This document shows positions 49,741-58,170 of a DNA stretch of 64,000 nt, piece after piece; within the stretch, counting starts at the first letter, position 1, and each line of letters starts with the position of its first letter. Below the pieces are notes generated by a model. That model was given only the letters and a program-made list of their open reading frames with translations, was not told the DNA's origin and made no database searches. A program made the translations under genes and the position numbers. The stretch is from Flavobacterium notoginsengisoli (lineage in GTDB: Bacteria; Bacteroidota; Bacteroidia; Flavobacteriales; Flavobacteriaceae): the NCBI RefSeq assembly GCF_014207905.1, contig NZ_JACHLB010000012.1, forward strand, positions 36,683 to 100,682, given 5' to 3'.

Positions 49741-50694
49741 ATGAGCAATACAATCACAACAACAAATTTCAATTTCCCGAATCAGAAATCAGTTTACCGC
49801 GGAAAAGTTAGAGAAGTTTACAATATCAACGACGAACTTTTAGTAATGGTGGCGACCGATAGACTTTCGGCGTTTGATGTGGTTTTGCCAAAAGGAATTC
49901 CCTACAAAGGACAAATCTTAAATCAGATTGCAACCAAGTTTATGGAATTGACAGAAGATATTGTTCCAAATTGGTTAATTGCAACTCCAGATCCAAATGT
50001 TGCTGTTGGACATTTATGTGAGCCTTTTAAAGTAGAAATGGTTATTCGTGGTTACTTGTCAGGACACGCAGCACGCGAATATGCAGCAGGAAGAAAACAA
50101 ATCTGCGGTGTTGCGATGGCAGAAGGTTTAAAAGAAAATGATAAATTTCCAGAGCCAATTATTACGCCAACTACAAAAGCAGATAATGGTTCTCATGATG
50201 AAGATATTTCTCGTGAAGATATTTTAGCAAAAGGAATTGTTTCTGAAGAAGATTATTTAGTTTTAGAAAAATATACTCGTGCTTTATTTCAAAGAGGTAC
50301 TGAAATCGCTGCTCAGAGAGGTTTGATTTTAGTAGATACAAAATACGAATTCGGAAAAACAAAAGATGGAGTTATTGTTTTAATTGACGAAATTCATACA
50401 CCAGATTCTTCTCGTTATTTTTATGCAGACGGATATGCTGAAAGACAAGAAAAAGGAGAGGAGCAAAAGCAATTATCTAAAGAATTTGTTCGTCGTTGGT
50501 TGATTGAAAATGGTTTTCAAGGTCAAGAAGGACAACAGATTCCTAATATGACTGATGAATATATTGAATCTGTTTCTGAAAGATATATCGAATTGTACGA
50601 GAATATTTTAGGAGAAAAATTCGTAAAAGCTGATATTGACAATATTGATCAACGTATTGAAAAAAATGTATTAGAATACCTTTCTTCAAAATAG
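49741..50694 (+). CDS. purC: Phosphoribosylaminoimidazole-succinocarboxamide synthase
   Basis: The protein has 317 residues, which is the long (eukaryote-like) SAICAR synthetase form. Motifs are visible: YRGKVREVYNINDELLVMVA, TDRLSAFDVVLPKGIPYKGQ, VEMVIRGYLSGHAAREYAAG, DNGSHDEDISRED and LIDEIHTPDSSRYFYADGY. It makes SAICAR from CAIR, aspartate and ATP in purine synthesis, in the cytoplasm. It has its own promoter. The GH26 gene starts 31 bp downstream on the same strand behind a weak hairpin, so read-through is possible, but they have no metabolic link. Confidence 0.96.
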   Translation: MSNTITTTNFNFPNQKSVYRGKVREVYNINDELLVMVATDRLSAFDVVLPKGIPYKGQILNQIATKFMELTEDIVPNWLIATPDPNVAVGHLCEPFKVEMVIRGYLSGHAAREYAAGRKQICGVAMAEGLKENDKFPEPIITPTTKADNGSHDEDISREDILAKGIVSEEDYLVLEKYTRALFQRGTEIAAQRGLILVDTKYEFGKTKDGVIVLIDEIHTPDSSRYFYADGYAERQEKGEEQKQLSKEFVRRWLIENGFQGQEGQQIPNMTDEYIESVSERYIELYENILGEKFVKADIDNIDQRIEKNVLEYLSSK

Positions 50695-50702
50695 TAATTT
50701 CG

Positions 50703-50724
50703 GGTTTAAACTAACTATTTAAAC
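50703..50724 (+). other. Hairpin directly before the GH26 start codon
   Basis: GGTTTAAA and TTTAAACC form an 8-bp A/T-rich stem ending one base before the GH26 ATG. It might hide the start region in RNA or act as a weak terminator for purC; it may be chance. Confidence 0.35.
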
Positions 50725-50725
50725 C

Positions 50726-51862
50726 ATGAATTATAAAATTATAAAAAATGCCCTGTTATTTGTATGTCTTACAGCGGGGCATTTTCTTTTGGCGCAAATT
50801 GATAAAAAGGCGACAAAAGAAACCAAAAACCTTTATCAGAATTTAAAAACCATTTCAAAAAATCATATTCTTTTTGGGCATCAACACGCATTGGAGTATG
50901 GTCATGGCTGGAGTAACGAAGAAAATCGATCAGATGTAAAATCTGTTTCGGGATCGCATCCAGCTGTTGTAGGCATCGATTTTAGTGATTTTTCAGGAAA
51001 ATCTGAAGAACAGATTAGAAAGGCAAAAGAAACTTTAAGACGAAATGTAATTGATACTTACGAAAGAGGAGGAATTACAACTGTTTCATGGCATTTTAAT
51101 AATCCAGCTTCAGAAGGTGGATTTTATTGGAAAGATGGAATTTCTGCGGCATCAATGTCTTTAATAAAACCCGGCGGCTCACATCACGAAAAATATAAAG
51201 AGATTTTAAAAACGATTGCTGATTTTGCTCATTCTGTAAAAGCTAAAAACGGTACACTTTCTCCAATGATTTTCAGACCCTTTCATGAATTTGACGGCGA
51301 TTGGTTTTGGTGGGGAAAAGCTCAGACTTCTCGTGAAGATTTTATTGCAGTCTGGCAGTTTACAGTTTCTTATTTAAAAGATTCTTTGGGAGTACATAAT
51401 TTTATTTATGCCTTTTCTCCAGATAATCGATTTAATTCTGAATCAGAATATTTAGAGCGTTATCCTGGCGATGATTTTGTAGATATGTTAGGAATGGATG
51501 ATTATGGAGATTTCGGACGTGATGGCAAATACGACTTAGAAGCTGGATTAAAAAAACTAAAAATATTTTCTGATTTAGCTATAAAAAAGAAAAAACTAGC
51601 CGCTTTTACAGAAACAGGTTTAGAATCAATTCCGAATGAAAATTGGTGGACAGAAGTTTTATTAAAAACATTGAAATCAGGAAATCTGCAATTGGCTTAT
51701 GTTTTGGTTTGGAGAAATGATACAACAAGTCCGACACATTATTACGCTCCATTTCCAGGTCAAGTAAGTGAAAAGGATTTTATAAAATTTTACGATGATG
51801 CGTTTACGCTGTTTGAAAAGGATGTAAAAAATGTTTACAGCAAAAAGTTCCATTTGAACTAA
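50726..51862 (+). CDS. Secreted GH26 endo-beta-1,4-mannanase
   Basis: The protein has 378 residues. Signal peptide 1-24 ends GHFLLAQ. The GH26 (beta/alpha)8 barrel has ILFGHQHALEYGHGWSN, GIDFSDFSGKS, the acid/base Glu in PMIFRPFHEFDGDWFWWG, and the nucleophile Glu in LAAFTETGLESIPNENWW. VLVWRNDTTSPTHYYAPFPG near the end is also typical. It cuts beta-mannan chains outside the cytoplasm. It has no carbohydrate-binding module, no T9SS C-terminal signal that I can see, and no SusC/SusD neighbours, so it stands as an orphan mannanase. It ends with a good terminator. Confidence 0.92.
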   Translation: MNYKIIKNALLFVCLTAGHFLLAQIDKKATKETKNLYQNLKTISKNHILFGHQHALEYGHGWSNEENRSDVKSVSGSHPAVVGIDFSDFSGKSEEQIRKAKETLRRNVIDTYERGGITTVSWHFNNPASEGGFYWKDGISAASMSLIKPGGSHHEKYKEILKTIADFAHSVKAKNGTLSPMIFRPFHEFDGDWFWWGKAQTSREDFIAVWQFTVSYLKDSLGVHNFIYAFSPDNRFNSESEYLERYPGDDFVDMLGMDDYGDFGRDGKYDLEAGLKKLKIFSDLAIKKKKLAAFTETGLESIPNENWWTEVLLKTLKSGNLQLAYVLVWRNDTTSPTHYYAPFPGQVSEKDFIKFYDDAFTLFEKDVKNVYSKKFHLN

Positions 51863-51881
51863 TGTAAATTTGACTAGAATG

Positions 51882-51917
51882 AAAAGCGCGATTCAATTAT
51901 TTGGATCGCGCTTTTTT
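51882..51917 (+). terminator. Rho-independent terminator after GH26
   Basis: AAAAGCGCGAT and ATCGCGCTTTTTT pair around an A/T loop, ending in six T's, about 20 bp after the stop codon. Confidence 0.9.
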
Positions 51918-52039
51918 ATTGAAATGAAGCGTTTTTAATTTTTTTTTAATTTTTTTCCATTTTGATGCAACGTTTTGTCTGTTGTGTTCGTCTAAGTAAT
52001 AAATCATCACAATCATCAATCAATTAAAAACAATCAATC

Positions 52040-52420
52040 ATGAAAAAAACAGTAATCGTTTTAGGAACGGCTTTGTTCCTATTTGCAAATTCCGCAACAG
52101 CTTCTAATCAAAAGCAAGCAATTCAAAATCAAATTGAAATTTCGGCTTATTTATCAGCGCCCTTACACGCAGCTATATGTAAAGGCGATGTTGAAAGCGT
52201 AAAAAAAATTATTGAATATGGCGCTGATGTCAATAAAATTATCAGAAACATGACGCCTTTAATGCTTGCGGCTCGGTATAATTATACTGAAATAGTTAAA
52301 ATTTTATTAGCAAATGGAGCAAAACCATCAATTGAAAACGAGCATGGTTTAAGAGCTTTAGATTATGCGAGATATGCAAAATCAGAAGAATCTGCAGCTA
52401 TTTTAAAAGGGTTAAAGTAA
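52040..52420 (+). CDS. Exported ankyrin-repeat protein A
   Basis: The protein has 126 residues. The signal peptide MKKTVIVLGTALFLFANSAT ends near ATA-SNQ. The mature part holds three ankyrin units: LHAAICKGDVESVKKIIEYG, TPLMLAARYNYTEIVKILLANG and LRALDYARYAKSEESAAILK. It is paralogous to the 126-residue protein encoded at 53414-53794 (same length, similar signal, conserved KKxIEYGADVN and KxLLANGA). Small periplasmic ankyrin proteins in other bacteria bind partner enzymes such as catalase, but the partner here is unknown. The untranslated leader (52003-52039) repeats CAATCA, as in the paralog. Confidence 0.85.
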   Translation: MKKTVIVLGTALFLFANSATASNQKQAIQNQIEISAYLSAPLHAAICKGDVESVKKIIEYGADVNKIIRNMTPLMLAARYNYTEIVKILLANGAKPSIENEHGLRALDYARYAKSEESAAILKGLK

Positions 52421-52441
52421 AAGCCTTTTTTGAGTAAAAAG

Positions 52442-52477
52442 AAAAGCATCATTTAATTAAAAATGATGCTTTTTTTA
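52442..52477. terminator. Bidirectional terminator between the ankyrin A and SRPBCC genes
   Basis: AAAAGCATCATTT and AAATGATGCTTTT pair with a 6-nt loop and flanking A and T runs. It is placed between two convergent genes. Confidence 0.88.
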
Positions 52478-52493
52478 TAAATCTTTAAAACAA

Positions 52494-53030
52494 TTATTCC
52501 ATTTTATCTTTAAGATTTTCAAGACCTTTTTGCAAATCGTTTCCAATCATTTGATCCATTTTTAGCATTGGAAGCATAATGTTTGTTGGATAAGGAATAA
52601 CACCACTGATTCCCCATTTTACTTTTGTTTGATTTCCCCCTAAAGATTCCGTTGACATGAAACCTACAGCAGTATCTTCCATTGGTTTTTTAAATCGAAG
52701 AGCAAAATCAATACGTTTGTTTTCAGTTATTTTTGTAATTTCTTGTTCGCCAACTCCAACTTCTTTTACATCACTTTCCCAAGAAGAAATTGAACCTACT
52801 GTACCATCAACACCCTTGTATTTTACTTTCATTTTCGGATCCATATTGGCCCAAACGCTAAACTCATTTTGATTTTTTAGTGATTTTACATAATTAAAAA
52901 CGGTATCTGTTGGTTTATTAATCGTGATTTCTCTTTCTACAGCATATTCTTTCGGCATAAAATAAGCCGCTATTAGAACAATTGAAATAATTAAAATTAG
53001 AACAACAAGAATTCTTTTGATAATGATCAT
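52494..53030 (-). CDS. SRPBCC (START/Bet v1-like) domain protein with membrane anchor
   Basis: The protein has 178 residues. An N-terminal helix (1-24, MIIIKRILVVLILIISIVLI) anchors an SRPBCC domain: VEREITINKPTDTVFNYVKS, LKNQNEFSVWANMDPKMKVK, FKKPMEDTAVGFMSTESLGG and QMIGNDLQKGLENLKDKME. The fold is a hydrophobic-ligand or lipid-binding cavity; no ligand is known for this family. It is inserted on the opposite strand between the two paralogous ankyrin genes. Confidence 0.85.
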   Translation of the reverse strand: MIIIKRILVVLILIISIVLIAAYFMPKEYAVEREITINKPTDTVFNYVKSLKNQNEFSVWANMDPKMKVKYKGVDGTVGSISSWESDVKEVGVGEQEITKITENKRIDFALRFKKPMEDTAVGFMSTESLGGNQTKVKWGISGVIPYPTNIMLPMLKMDQMIGNDLQKGLENLKDKME

Positions 53031-53413
53031 AACATTTTGGTTTTATGGTTACTATTTCAGTGATTTCTCAATATATAAAAGCAGCTTCGGCTGTCAAATC
53101 TTGTGTCTTTTGTTTATTCGAATGTATAGTAAAGTTAAATAAATAAGGACTGTAATTATACTGATAATCAAAAAAAAGAAAAATTCTGTAATTTTTTTCC
53201 GTCTTAAGTGTAACGTTTTCGATTTAGTTGCGTCTATTAATGAGAAACCAATCAATTTGGTAACGTTAAGGTCTTATTATTATGGTTTTATTAAGCAAAT
53301 GTTAAGTATTAGTTAAAACATGGTACTTTGTATTGCATAATACGATTAAATAATTACCTTTGAATAGAAATTTAAATCATCATTATCAATCATTAATAAA
53401 ACAATCAATCATT
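53031..53413. other. Intergenic region with ankyrin B promoter; no further gene seen
   Basis: These roughly 380 bp lie between divergent SRPBCC and ankyrin B genes. They include a full promoter at 53333-53362 and an A/T-rich leader (53363-53413) with repeated ATCATTA/CAATCA motifs. No ORF, hairpin terminator or known repeat family stands out from 53031 to 53330. Confidence 0.6.
53333..53362 (+). promoter_or_regulatory. Full flavobacterial promoter of ankyrin gene B
   Basis: TTG (53333-53335), 19 nt, TACCTTTG (53355-53362) fits the TTG-N17-23-TAnnTTTG consensus. The ATG at 53414 lies about 50 nt downstream, and the TTG at 53360 that opens the frame is inside the promoter. Confidence 0.78.
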
Positions 53414-53794
53414 ATGAAAAAATCAGTTATTATTTTAGGAGTAGCCTTATTATCATTAGGAAATGTAGCAATGGCTTCAAACGGAACTTCAACTTTAAAA
53501 AATAAAGTAGAGCGTACTAGAACCTATGCAACTCCTTTGACAGTTGCAATTAGTAAAGGAGATCTTGAAACTGTAAAGAAATTTATTGAATATGGAGCAG
53601 ACGTAAACCAAATGTCTGAAGACCTATCACCATTAATGACTGCGGCACGTTACAATAAAGTAGAAATTATTAAAGTTTTATTAGCTAACGGCGCACGTCC
53701 AAATGAGAAAAATGACAAAGGATTTACTGCATTAAAATACGCAGAATTGTCAAATGCTACAGAAGCAATTGCAATTTTGAAAGATTTGAAATAA
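53414..53794 (+). CDS. Exported ankyrin-repeat protein B
   Basis: The protein has 126 residues from ATG 53414; the upstream part of the frame overlaps the promoter. The signal peptide is MKKSVIILGVALLSLGNVAM, with cleavage near AMA-SNG. The ankyrin units are LTVAISKGDLETVKKFIEYG, SPLMTAARYNKVEIIKVLLANG and FTALKYAELSNATEAIAILK. It is about half identical to ankyrin protein A, of the same length and on the same strand about 1.4 kb away. The pair looks like a duplication separated by an SRPBCC gene. It probably binds a partner protein in the periplasm. Confidence 0.87.
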   Translation: MKKSVIILGVALLSLGNVAMASNGTSTLKNKVERTRTYATPLTVAISKGDLETVKKFIEYGADVNQMSEDLSPLMTAARYNKVEIIKVLLANGARPNEKNDKGFTALKYAELSNATEAIAILKDLK

Positions 53795-53821
53795 TCAGTT
53801 TAAGACTTTGAGTTAGTGGAC

Positions 53822-53854
53822 AAATGACCTTTCTGAGCAAAAGGTCATTTTTTT
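53822..53854 (+). terminator. Rho-independent terminator after ankyrin gene B
   Basis: AAATGACCTTT and AAAGGTCATTT form the stem, followed by T's, about 30 bp after the stop codon. Confidence 0.88.
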
Positions 53855-53888
53855 GCTTTTTATTTAAGCTATAATTGATTTCCAAAAA

Positions 53889-53920
53889 CAAAAAAGCACC
53901 ATTACAAGAATGATGCTTTT
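53889..53920 (-). terminator. Hairpin terminator for the second efflux operon
   Basis: On the minus strand GCATCATT and AATGGTGC (one mismatch) pair around a 5-nt loop and are followed by TTTTTTG, about 50 bp past the CzcA stop codon. Confidence 0.6.
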
Positions 53921-53970
53921 CCTTTTTTAAACCCAACAATTGATTTAAAAAAATCTAAAAAAATAAATTA

Positions 53971-56900
53971 TTATTCGATTGGTACATGTTTTTTACGATT
54001 GAATACCCAAAATAGAATTGGGAAAACCAATAATGTCAAAACTGTTGCTGTTATTAACCCTCCAATAATTACGATTGCAAGTGGCTTTTGAGATTCTGAA
54101 CCAATTCCTGTAGAAATTGCTGCAGGCATTAATCCTATCGAAGCCATTAAAGCGGTCATTACTACGGCTCTTGTTCTTGCTTTAACTCCCATAAAAATAG
54201 ATTCTTCGAGCGTAAACTTGGCCTTTAAATTATGATGGAATTCAGATATTAGGATTACACCATTTTGAATACAAATTCCTAAAAGGGCAATAAAACCAAC
54301 ACCAGCTGAAATCCCGAAGTTCATTCCTGTAAGATGCAGTGCTATAATTCCACCGATAATAGCAAACGGAACGTTAGCTAGAACAAGTAAAGAATCTTTA
54401 AAGTTTCCAAACAAAATAAATAACAGAACAAAAATTCCGATCAAACTGATTGGTACCACTTGAGCCAGACGCGCACTGGCACGAACTTGATTTTCAAATT
54501 CTCCAGTCCAGCCTGTTGTGTAACCAGCAGGAAGTTTCAGTTCGTTTACTTTTGATTGTGCTTCGGCAATTGTACTTCCTAAATCTCGATCACGAACAGA
54601 AAATTTAACTCCGATGAAACGTTTTGTATTATCTCTGTAAATAAATGCTGGACCAGTTACACTTTTAAGATCGCAGATTTCTTTTAATGGAATTTTTACA
54701 CCACTTATTGTTGGAACTTTCAATTCTTCTAAGTCTTTTTCGTCTTTACGATATTCTTTAGAATAACGAACTCTCACATCAAATCGTTTTTCGTCTTCAT
54801 ATTTATGAGTTGCTGTTTTTCCTCCGAATGCTAATTCTAAAACTGCTTGAGCATCACTTAAAGTTACTCCATAAGCAGCCATTTTTTCACGATCTAGAAT
54901 TACGCTTATCTCTGGCTGACCAACATTTCTAAGAATTCCGACATCTTTTATACCTGGAATATTTCTAATCTTTGCTAAAACTTCATTGGCAAGTTGATCT
55001 AGTTTATCTAAATCGTCGCCATAGATTTTTACAGCGTTTGATGCTTTAAATCCTGCAACAGATTCTGCAACGTTGTCAATTACGGGTTGCGAATAATTGT
55101 ATGTAATTCCTTGATGAACTTTCAATTTATTATCCATTTCATTAATCAGCTCATCCATAGAAATTTTACGAGTCCATTCTTTTTGCGGTTTTAAATCAAC
55201 TTGAAGCTGAATAAATCCGAAACCATTTGGATCTGTACCATCGTTACTTCGTCCCGTTTGCGATAACACATTTTTTACTTCAGGAAAAGTTTCCAAGTCT
55301 TTTCTAATCATTGCAGCTGTTTTAACACTTTCTGGAAGTGAAGTACTCATTGGCAATTCTGCAGTAACCCATAAGGCACCTTCATTTAATTGTGGTAAAA
55401 ATTCGGTTCCTAAGAAACCAGCAGAAAAGAAAACTGCGGCCAGTAATGCTGATGAAGCAATTAGGGTCTGAACTTTATGTTTAAATGTCCATGCAAATCC
55501 TTTAGACACGATTCGATCCCAAAAATTCACAAATGGATTATGTTTCTCTTTTACATTTTTATTTAATAATATGTGCGAAAGAACAGGTACTAAAGTTAAA
55601 GTAAAAATAAGTGCTCCTAACAATGCAAACCCTAAAGTGAAAGCTAGAGGAGAGAACATTTTTCCTTCTACTTTTTGGAAAGAGAAAATTGGAAGTAAAG
55701 CCGTAATAATGATCAGTTTTGAAAAGAAAATAGCTTTACCCATTTCTGTTCCTGTTTTCTTAATTAAGCTTCCTTTGGCAATTTTATTAAATTTTTCCAT
55801 TCCCAATTGATGCGCTCGATGATCTAGAACTACAAATAGTCCTTCGACCATTACGACGGCACCATCAATGATAATTCCAAAATCGACAGCACCTAAACTC
55901 AGTAAGTTGGCACTCATTCCCATCATTTTCAAACATAAAAATGCAAATAGTAGAGAAAGCGGAATTACAATAGAAACAGTAAAAGTAGTTCGCCAGTCTG
56001 CCATGAAAAGAAACACCACGCAAGTTACCAGAATAATACCCTCAAATAAATTGTGCATAACCGTTTCGGTCGTAAAATTCATCAGATTATCACGATCATA
56101 GAATGTTTCGATTTTGATGTCCTTTGGCAGAACATTATCATTAAGATCTTTAATTTTTGCTTTTAGCAATGCTAAAGTTTCTTGCGGGTTTTCACCTTTT
56201 CGCATTACAACAATTCCTTCAACAGCATCGTCATTGTTTCCAAGTCCAGTTTGACCAACTCTTGGCATGGCACTTTCATAAACAGAAGCAACGTTTTTAA
56301 CCAAGATGGGATTTCCACCAGCATCATCAACAATAATGTTTTCGATATCGGTTATAGATTTTAAAAGGCCGACACCACGAACAACAAACGCTTGACCATT
56401 TTTTTCAATAATATCACCACCAACGTTTAAGTTTCCGGCATCAACAGCATTGTAAACTTGAAGAGGAGAAATATTGTATTTAGCTAATTTTATTGGGTCT
56501 ACACCAACTTCATACGTTTTGGTTTGTCCACCAAATACATTCAAATCTGCGACACCTGGAACAGCACGCAATTGTTTATCGATTACCCAGTTTTGGTAAG
56601 TCAATAATTCTCTACTGTCTCTGCTTTTGCTTTTTACGATATATCTGAAAATTTCACCAGTTGGTCCATAAGGAGGCTGAACATCTGGTTCAACATCATC
56701 AGGAAGCGAAACGTTTTTAAGAAGATTGTTTACCTGAAAACGAGCAAAAGTATCATCTACGCCATCGTCAAAAATAATTTTTATAACCGATAAACCAAAC
56801 ATAGTAATGCTTCGAACACTGGTCTTTTTTTGAACAGAGTTCATCGAAATTTCAATTGGAGACGTTACGAAACGCTCTACTTCTTCTGCACTTTTCCCGT

Positions 56901-57069
56901 TCCACTGTGTGATAATGATAATCTGAGTATTGGTAACGTCTGGGAACGCGTCAATAGGCATATTTTTGAAAGAAATAAATCCTGCAACAGCCAATAATCC
57001 AACCCAAAAGAAGGTAAATGCTTTATTCTTTAAAGAAAAAGCAATGATATTTTTTATGAATTTGTTCAT
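53971..57069 (-). CDS. CzcA/CusA family heavy-metal RND transporter
   Basis: The protein has 1032 residues, the standard length without fusion. The N-terminal FIKNIIAFSLKNKAFTFFWV begins TM1. The HME proton-relay acids are in GAVDFGIIIDGAVVMVEGLF. Other RND blocks are PDVTNTQIIIITQWNGKSAE, RSITMFGLSVIKIIFDDGVD and FGISAGVGFIALLGICIQNG, and the C-terminus ends FNRKKHVPIE. It pumps metal cations from the periplasm or cytoplasm using protons. It follows the adaptor gene by 3 bp. Metal identity (Zn/Cd/Co versus Cu/Ag) is not resolved by reading. Confidence 0.94.
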   Translation of the reverse strand: MNKFIKNIIAFSLKNKAFTFFWVGLLAVAGFISFKNMPIDAFPDVTNTQIIIITQWNGKSAEEVERFVTSPIEISMNSVQKKTSVRSITMFGLSVIKIIFDDGVDDTFARFQVNNLLKNVSLPDDVEPDVQPPYGPTGEIFRYIVKSKSRDSRELLTYQNWVIDKQLRAVPGVADLNVFGGQTKTYEVGVDPIKLAKYNISPLQVYNAVDAGNLNVGGDIIEKNGQAFVVRGVGLLKSITDIENIIVDDAGGNPILVKNVASVYESAMPRVGQTGLGNNDDAVEGIVVMRKGENPQETLALLKAKIKDLNDNVLPKDIKIETFYDRDNLMNFTTETVMHNLFEGIILVTCVVFLFMADWRTTFTVSIVIPLSLLFAFLCLKMMGMSANLLSLGAVDFGIIIDGAVVMVEGLFVVLDHRAHQLGMEKFNKIAKGSLIKKTGTEMGKAIFFSKLIIITALLPIFSFQKVEGKMFSPLAFTLGFALLGALIFTLTLVPVLSHILLNKNVKEKHNPFVNFWDRIVSKGFAWTFKHKVQTLIASSALLAAVFFSAGFLGTEFLPQLNEGALWVTAELPMSTSLPESVKTAAMIRKDLETFPEVKNVLSQTGRSNDGTDPNGFGFIQLQVDLKPQKEWTRKISMDELINEMDNKLKVHQGITYNYSQPVIDNVAESVAGFKASNAVKIYGDDLDKLDQLANEVLAKIRNIPGIKDVGILRNVGQPEISVILDREKMAAYGVTLSDAQAVLELAFGGKTATHKYEDEKRFDVRVRYSKEYRKDEKDLEELKVPTISGVKIPLKEICDLKSVTGPAFIYRDNTKRFIGVKFSVRDRDLGSTIAEAQSKVNELKLPAGYTTGWTGEFENQVRASARLAQVVPISLIGIFVLLFILFGNFKDSLLVLANVPFAIIGGIIALHLTGMNFGISAGVGFIALLGICIQNGVILISEFHHNLKAKFTLEESIFMGVKARTRAVVMTALMASIGLMPAAISTGIGSESQKPLAIVIIGGLITATVLTLLVFPILFWVFNRKKHVPIE

Positions 57070-57072
57070 GTC

Positions 57073-58158
57073 TTAATTATTTAAAGCACCATAAATAAAC
57101 AGCTGATTGTTTGTGATTACTTTCTCGTTTTCTTTTAATCCACTAGAGATATAAGTTGTATCTCCAACAACTCGGTACACTTCAACTTGTCTGGTTTCGA
57201 TATTGTTGCGATCTTTAAAAACGACAACAAAGTTTTTACTTTTATCAAACACAATCGCTTTACTTGGTACGGCTATCATAGATTGGTTTTCATTAAAAGA
57301 CAATTTAATATTCGCATTCATGTCAGGCTTAAGCATGTAATCAGGATTGTTTAATTTGATTCTCGCCTGCATTGCTTTTGTTTCGGGATCGATAACATTG
57401 TAGATTTTGTCAACTTTACCATTAAAAGTTTTGTCTGGATAACTTAATGTTGTTACGGCAGCGCTAGTTCCTAATTTTACTTTATTAATATCAATCTCAT
57501 TAATATTAGCCATTGCCCAAACTTCACTGATTTCTGCAATGTCAAAAATATTTTCAGAACGATCATTTCGCAGAAGCATATCTTGATTGATGCTTTTTTG
57601 AATAATGAAACCGCTTATTGGAGCTGTAACTTCGTAAATAGATCCAGCTTTAATATTGTATATTTTATACGTTTCTTGGATTTTGCTTAATTGAGATTGC
57701 GCTTTATTGACTTCAGATTTTGCTTGAAGAACATCACTTTCAGAATTTAATTTTCCATCAAATAATTCTTGAGCTACTTTCAAATTGTTTTTTGCAACCA
57801 ATAAATCACTTTTAGCGTCGATAGATTGTTTTTCAAAATCAGCAACATCGGTACTTTTTATTGTAGCTAAAACTTGTCCTTTTTTTACGTAATCACCAAG
57901 TTCAACATTTACTTTCATTACATTTCCTCCAACTAAAGGATAGACATCAATCATCTTATTATTGTCAGCCGTAATTTTTCCGTAAAAACTCAACTCATTT
58001 TTTAGGGGCTGCATTTCGGCATTTGCAGTTGTTGTCGTTTTTAGCATATCGTTACTTAAAACAAAAGAAGTATTGGTTTGAGGATTTTCAACTTCTTTTT
58101 TGCAGCTTGTTAGAGATAAACTTACAATTGCGATTCCTAAGAATAATATATGTTTCAT
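57073..58158 (-). CDS. RND efflux periplasmic adaptor lipoprotein
   Basis: The protein has 361 residues. The lipoprotein signal MKHILFLGIAIVSLSLTSC-KK has the lipid cysteine at 19. The lipoyl-like halves are YPLVGGNVMKVNVELGDYVK and YEVTAPISGFIIQKSINQDM, around a long helical hairpin (about 110-165) with the repeated LLVAKNNLKVAQELFDGKLN pattern. Beta-barrel parts end with IAVPSKAIVFDKSKNFVVVF. It joins the CzcA pump to the TolC-like channel encoded just upstream (12 bp). It differs clearly from the adaptor at 28268-29398, so the two systems are not a recent duplication. Confidence 0.92.
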   Translation of the reverse strand: MKHILFLGIAIVSLSLTSCKKEVENPQTNTSFVLSNDMLKTTTTANAEMQPLKNELSFYGKITADNNKMIDVYPLVGGNVMKVNVELGDYVKKGQVLATIKSTDVADFEKQSIDAKSDLLVAKNNLKVAQELFDGKLNSESDVLQAKSEVNKAQSQLSKIQETYKIYNIKAGSIYEVTAPISGFIIQKSINQDMLLRNDRSENIFDIAEISEVWAMANINEIDINKVKLGTSAAVTTLSYPDKTFNGKVDKIYNVIDPETKAMQARIKLNNPDYMLKPDMNANIKLSFNENQSMIAVPSKAIVFDKSKNFVVVFKDRNNIETRQVEVYRVVGDTTYISSGLKENEKVITNNQLFIYGALNN

Positions 58159-58170
58159 TTCTATAATTTT

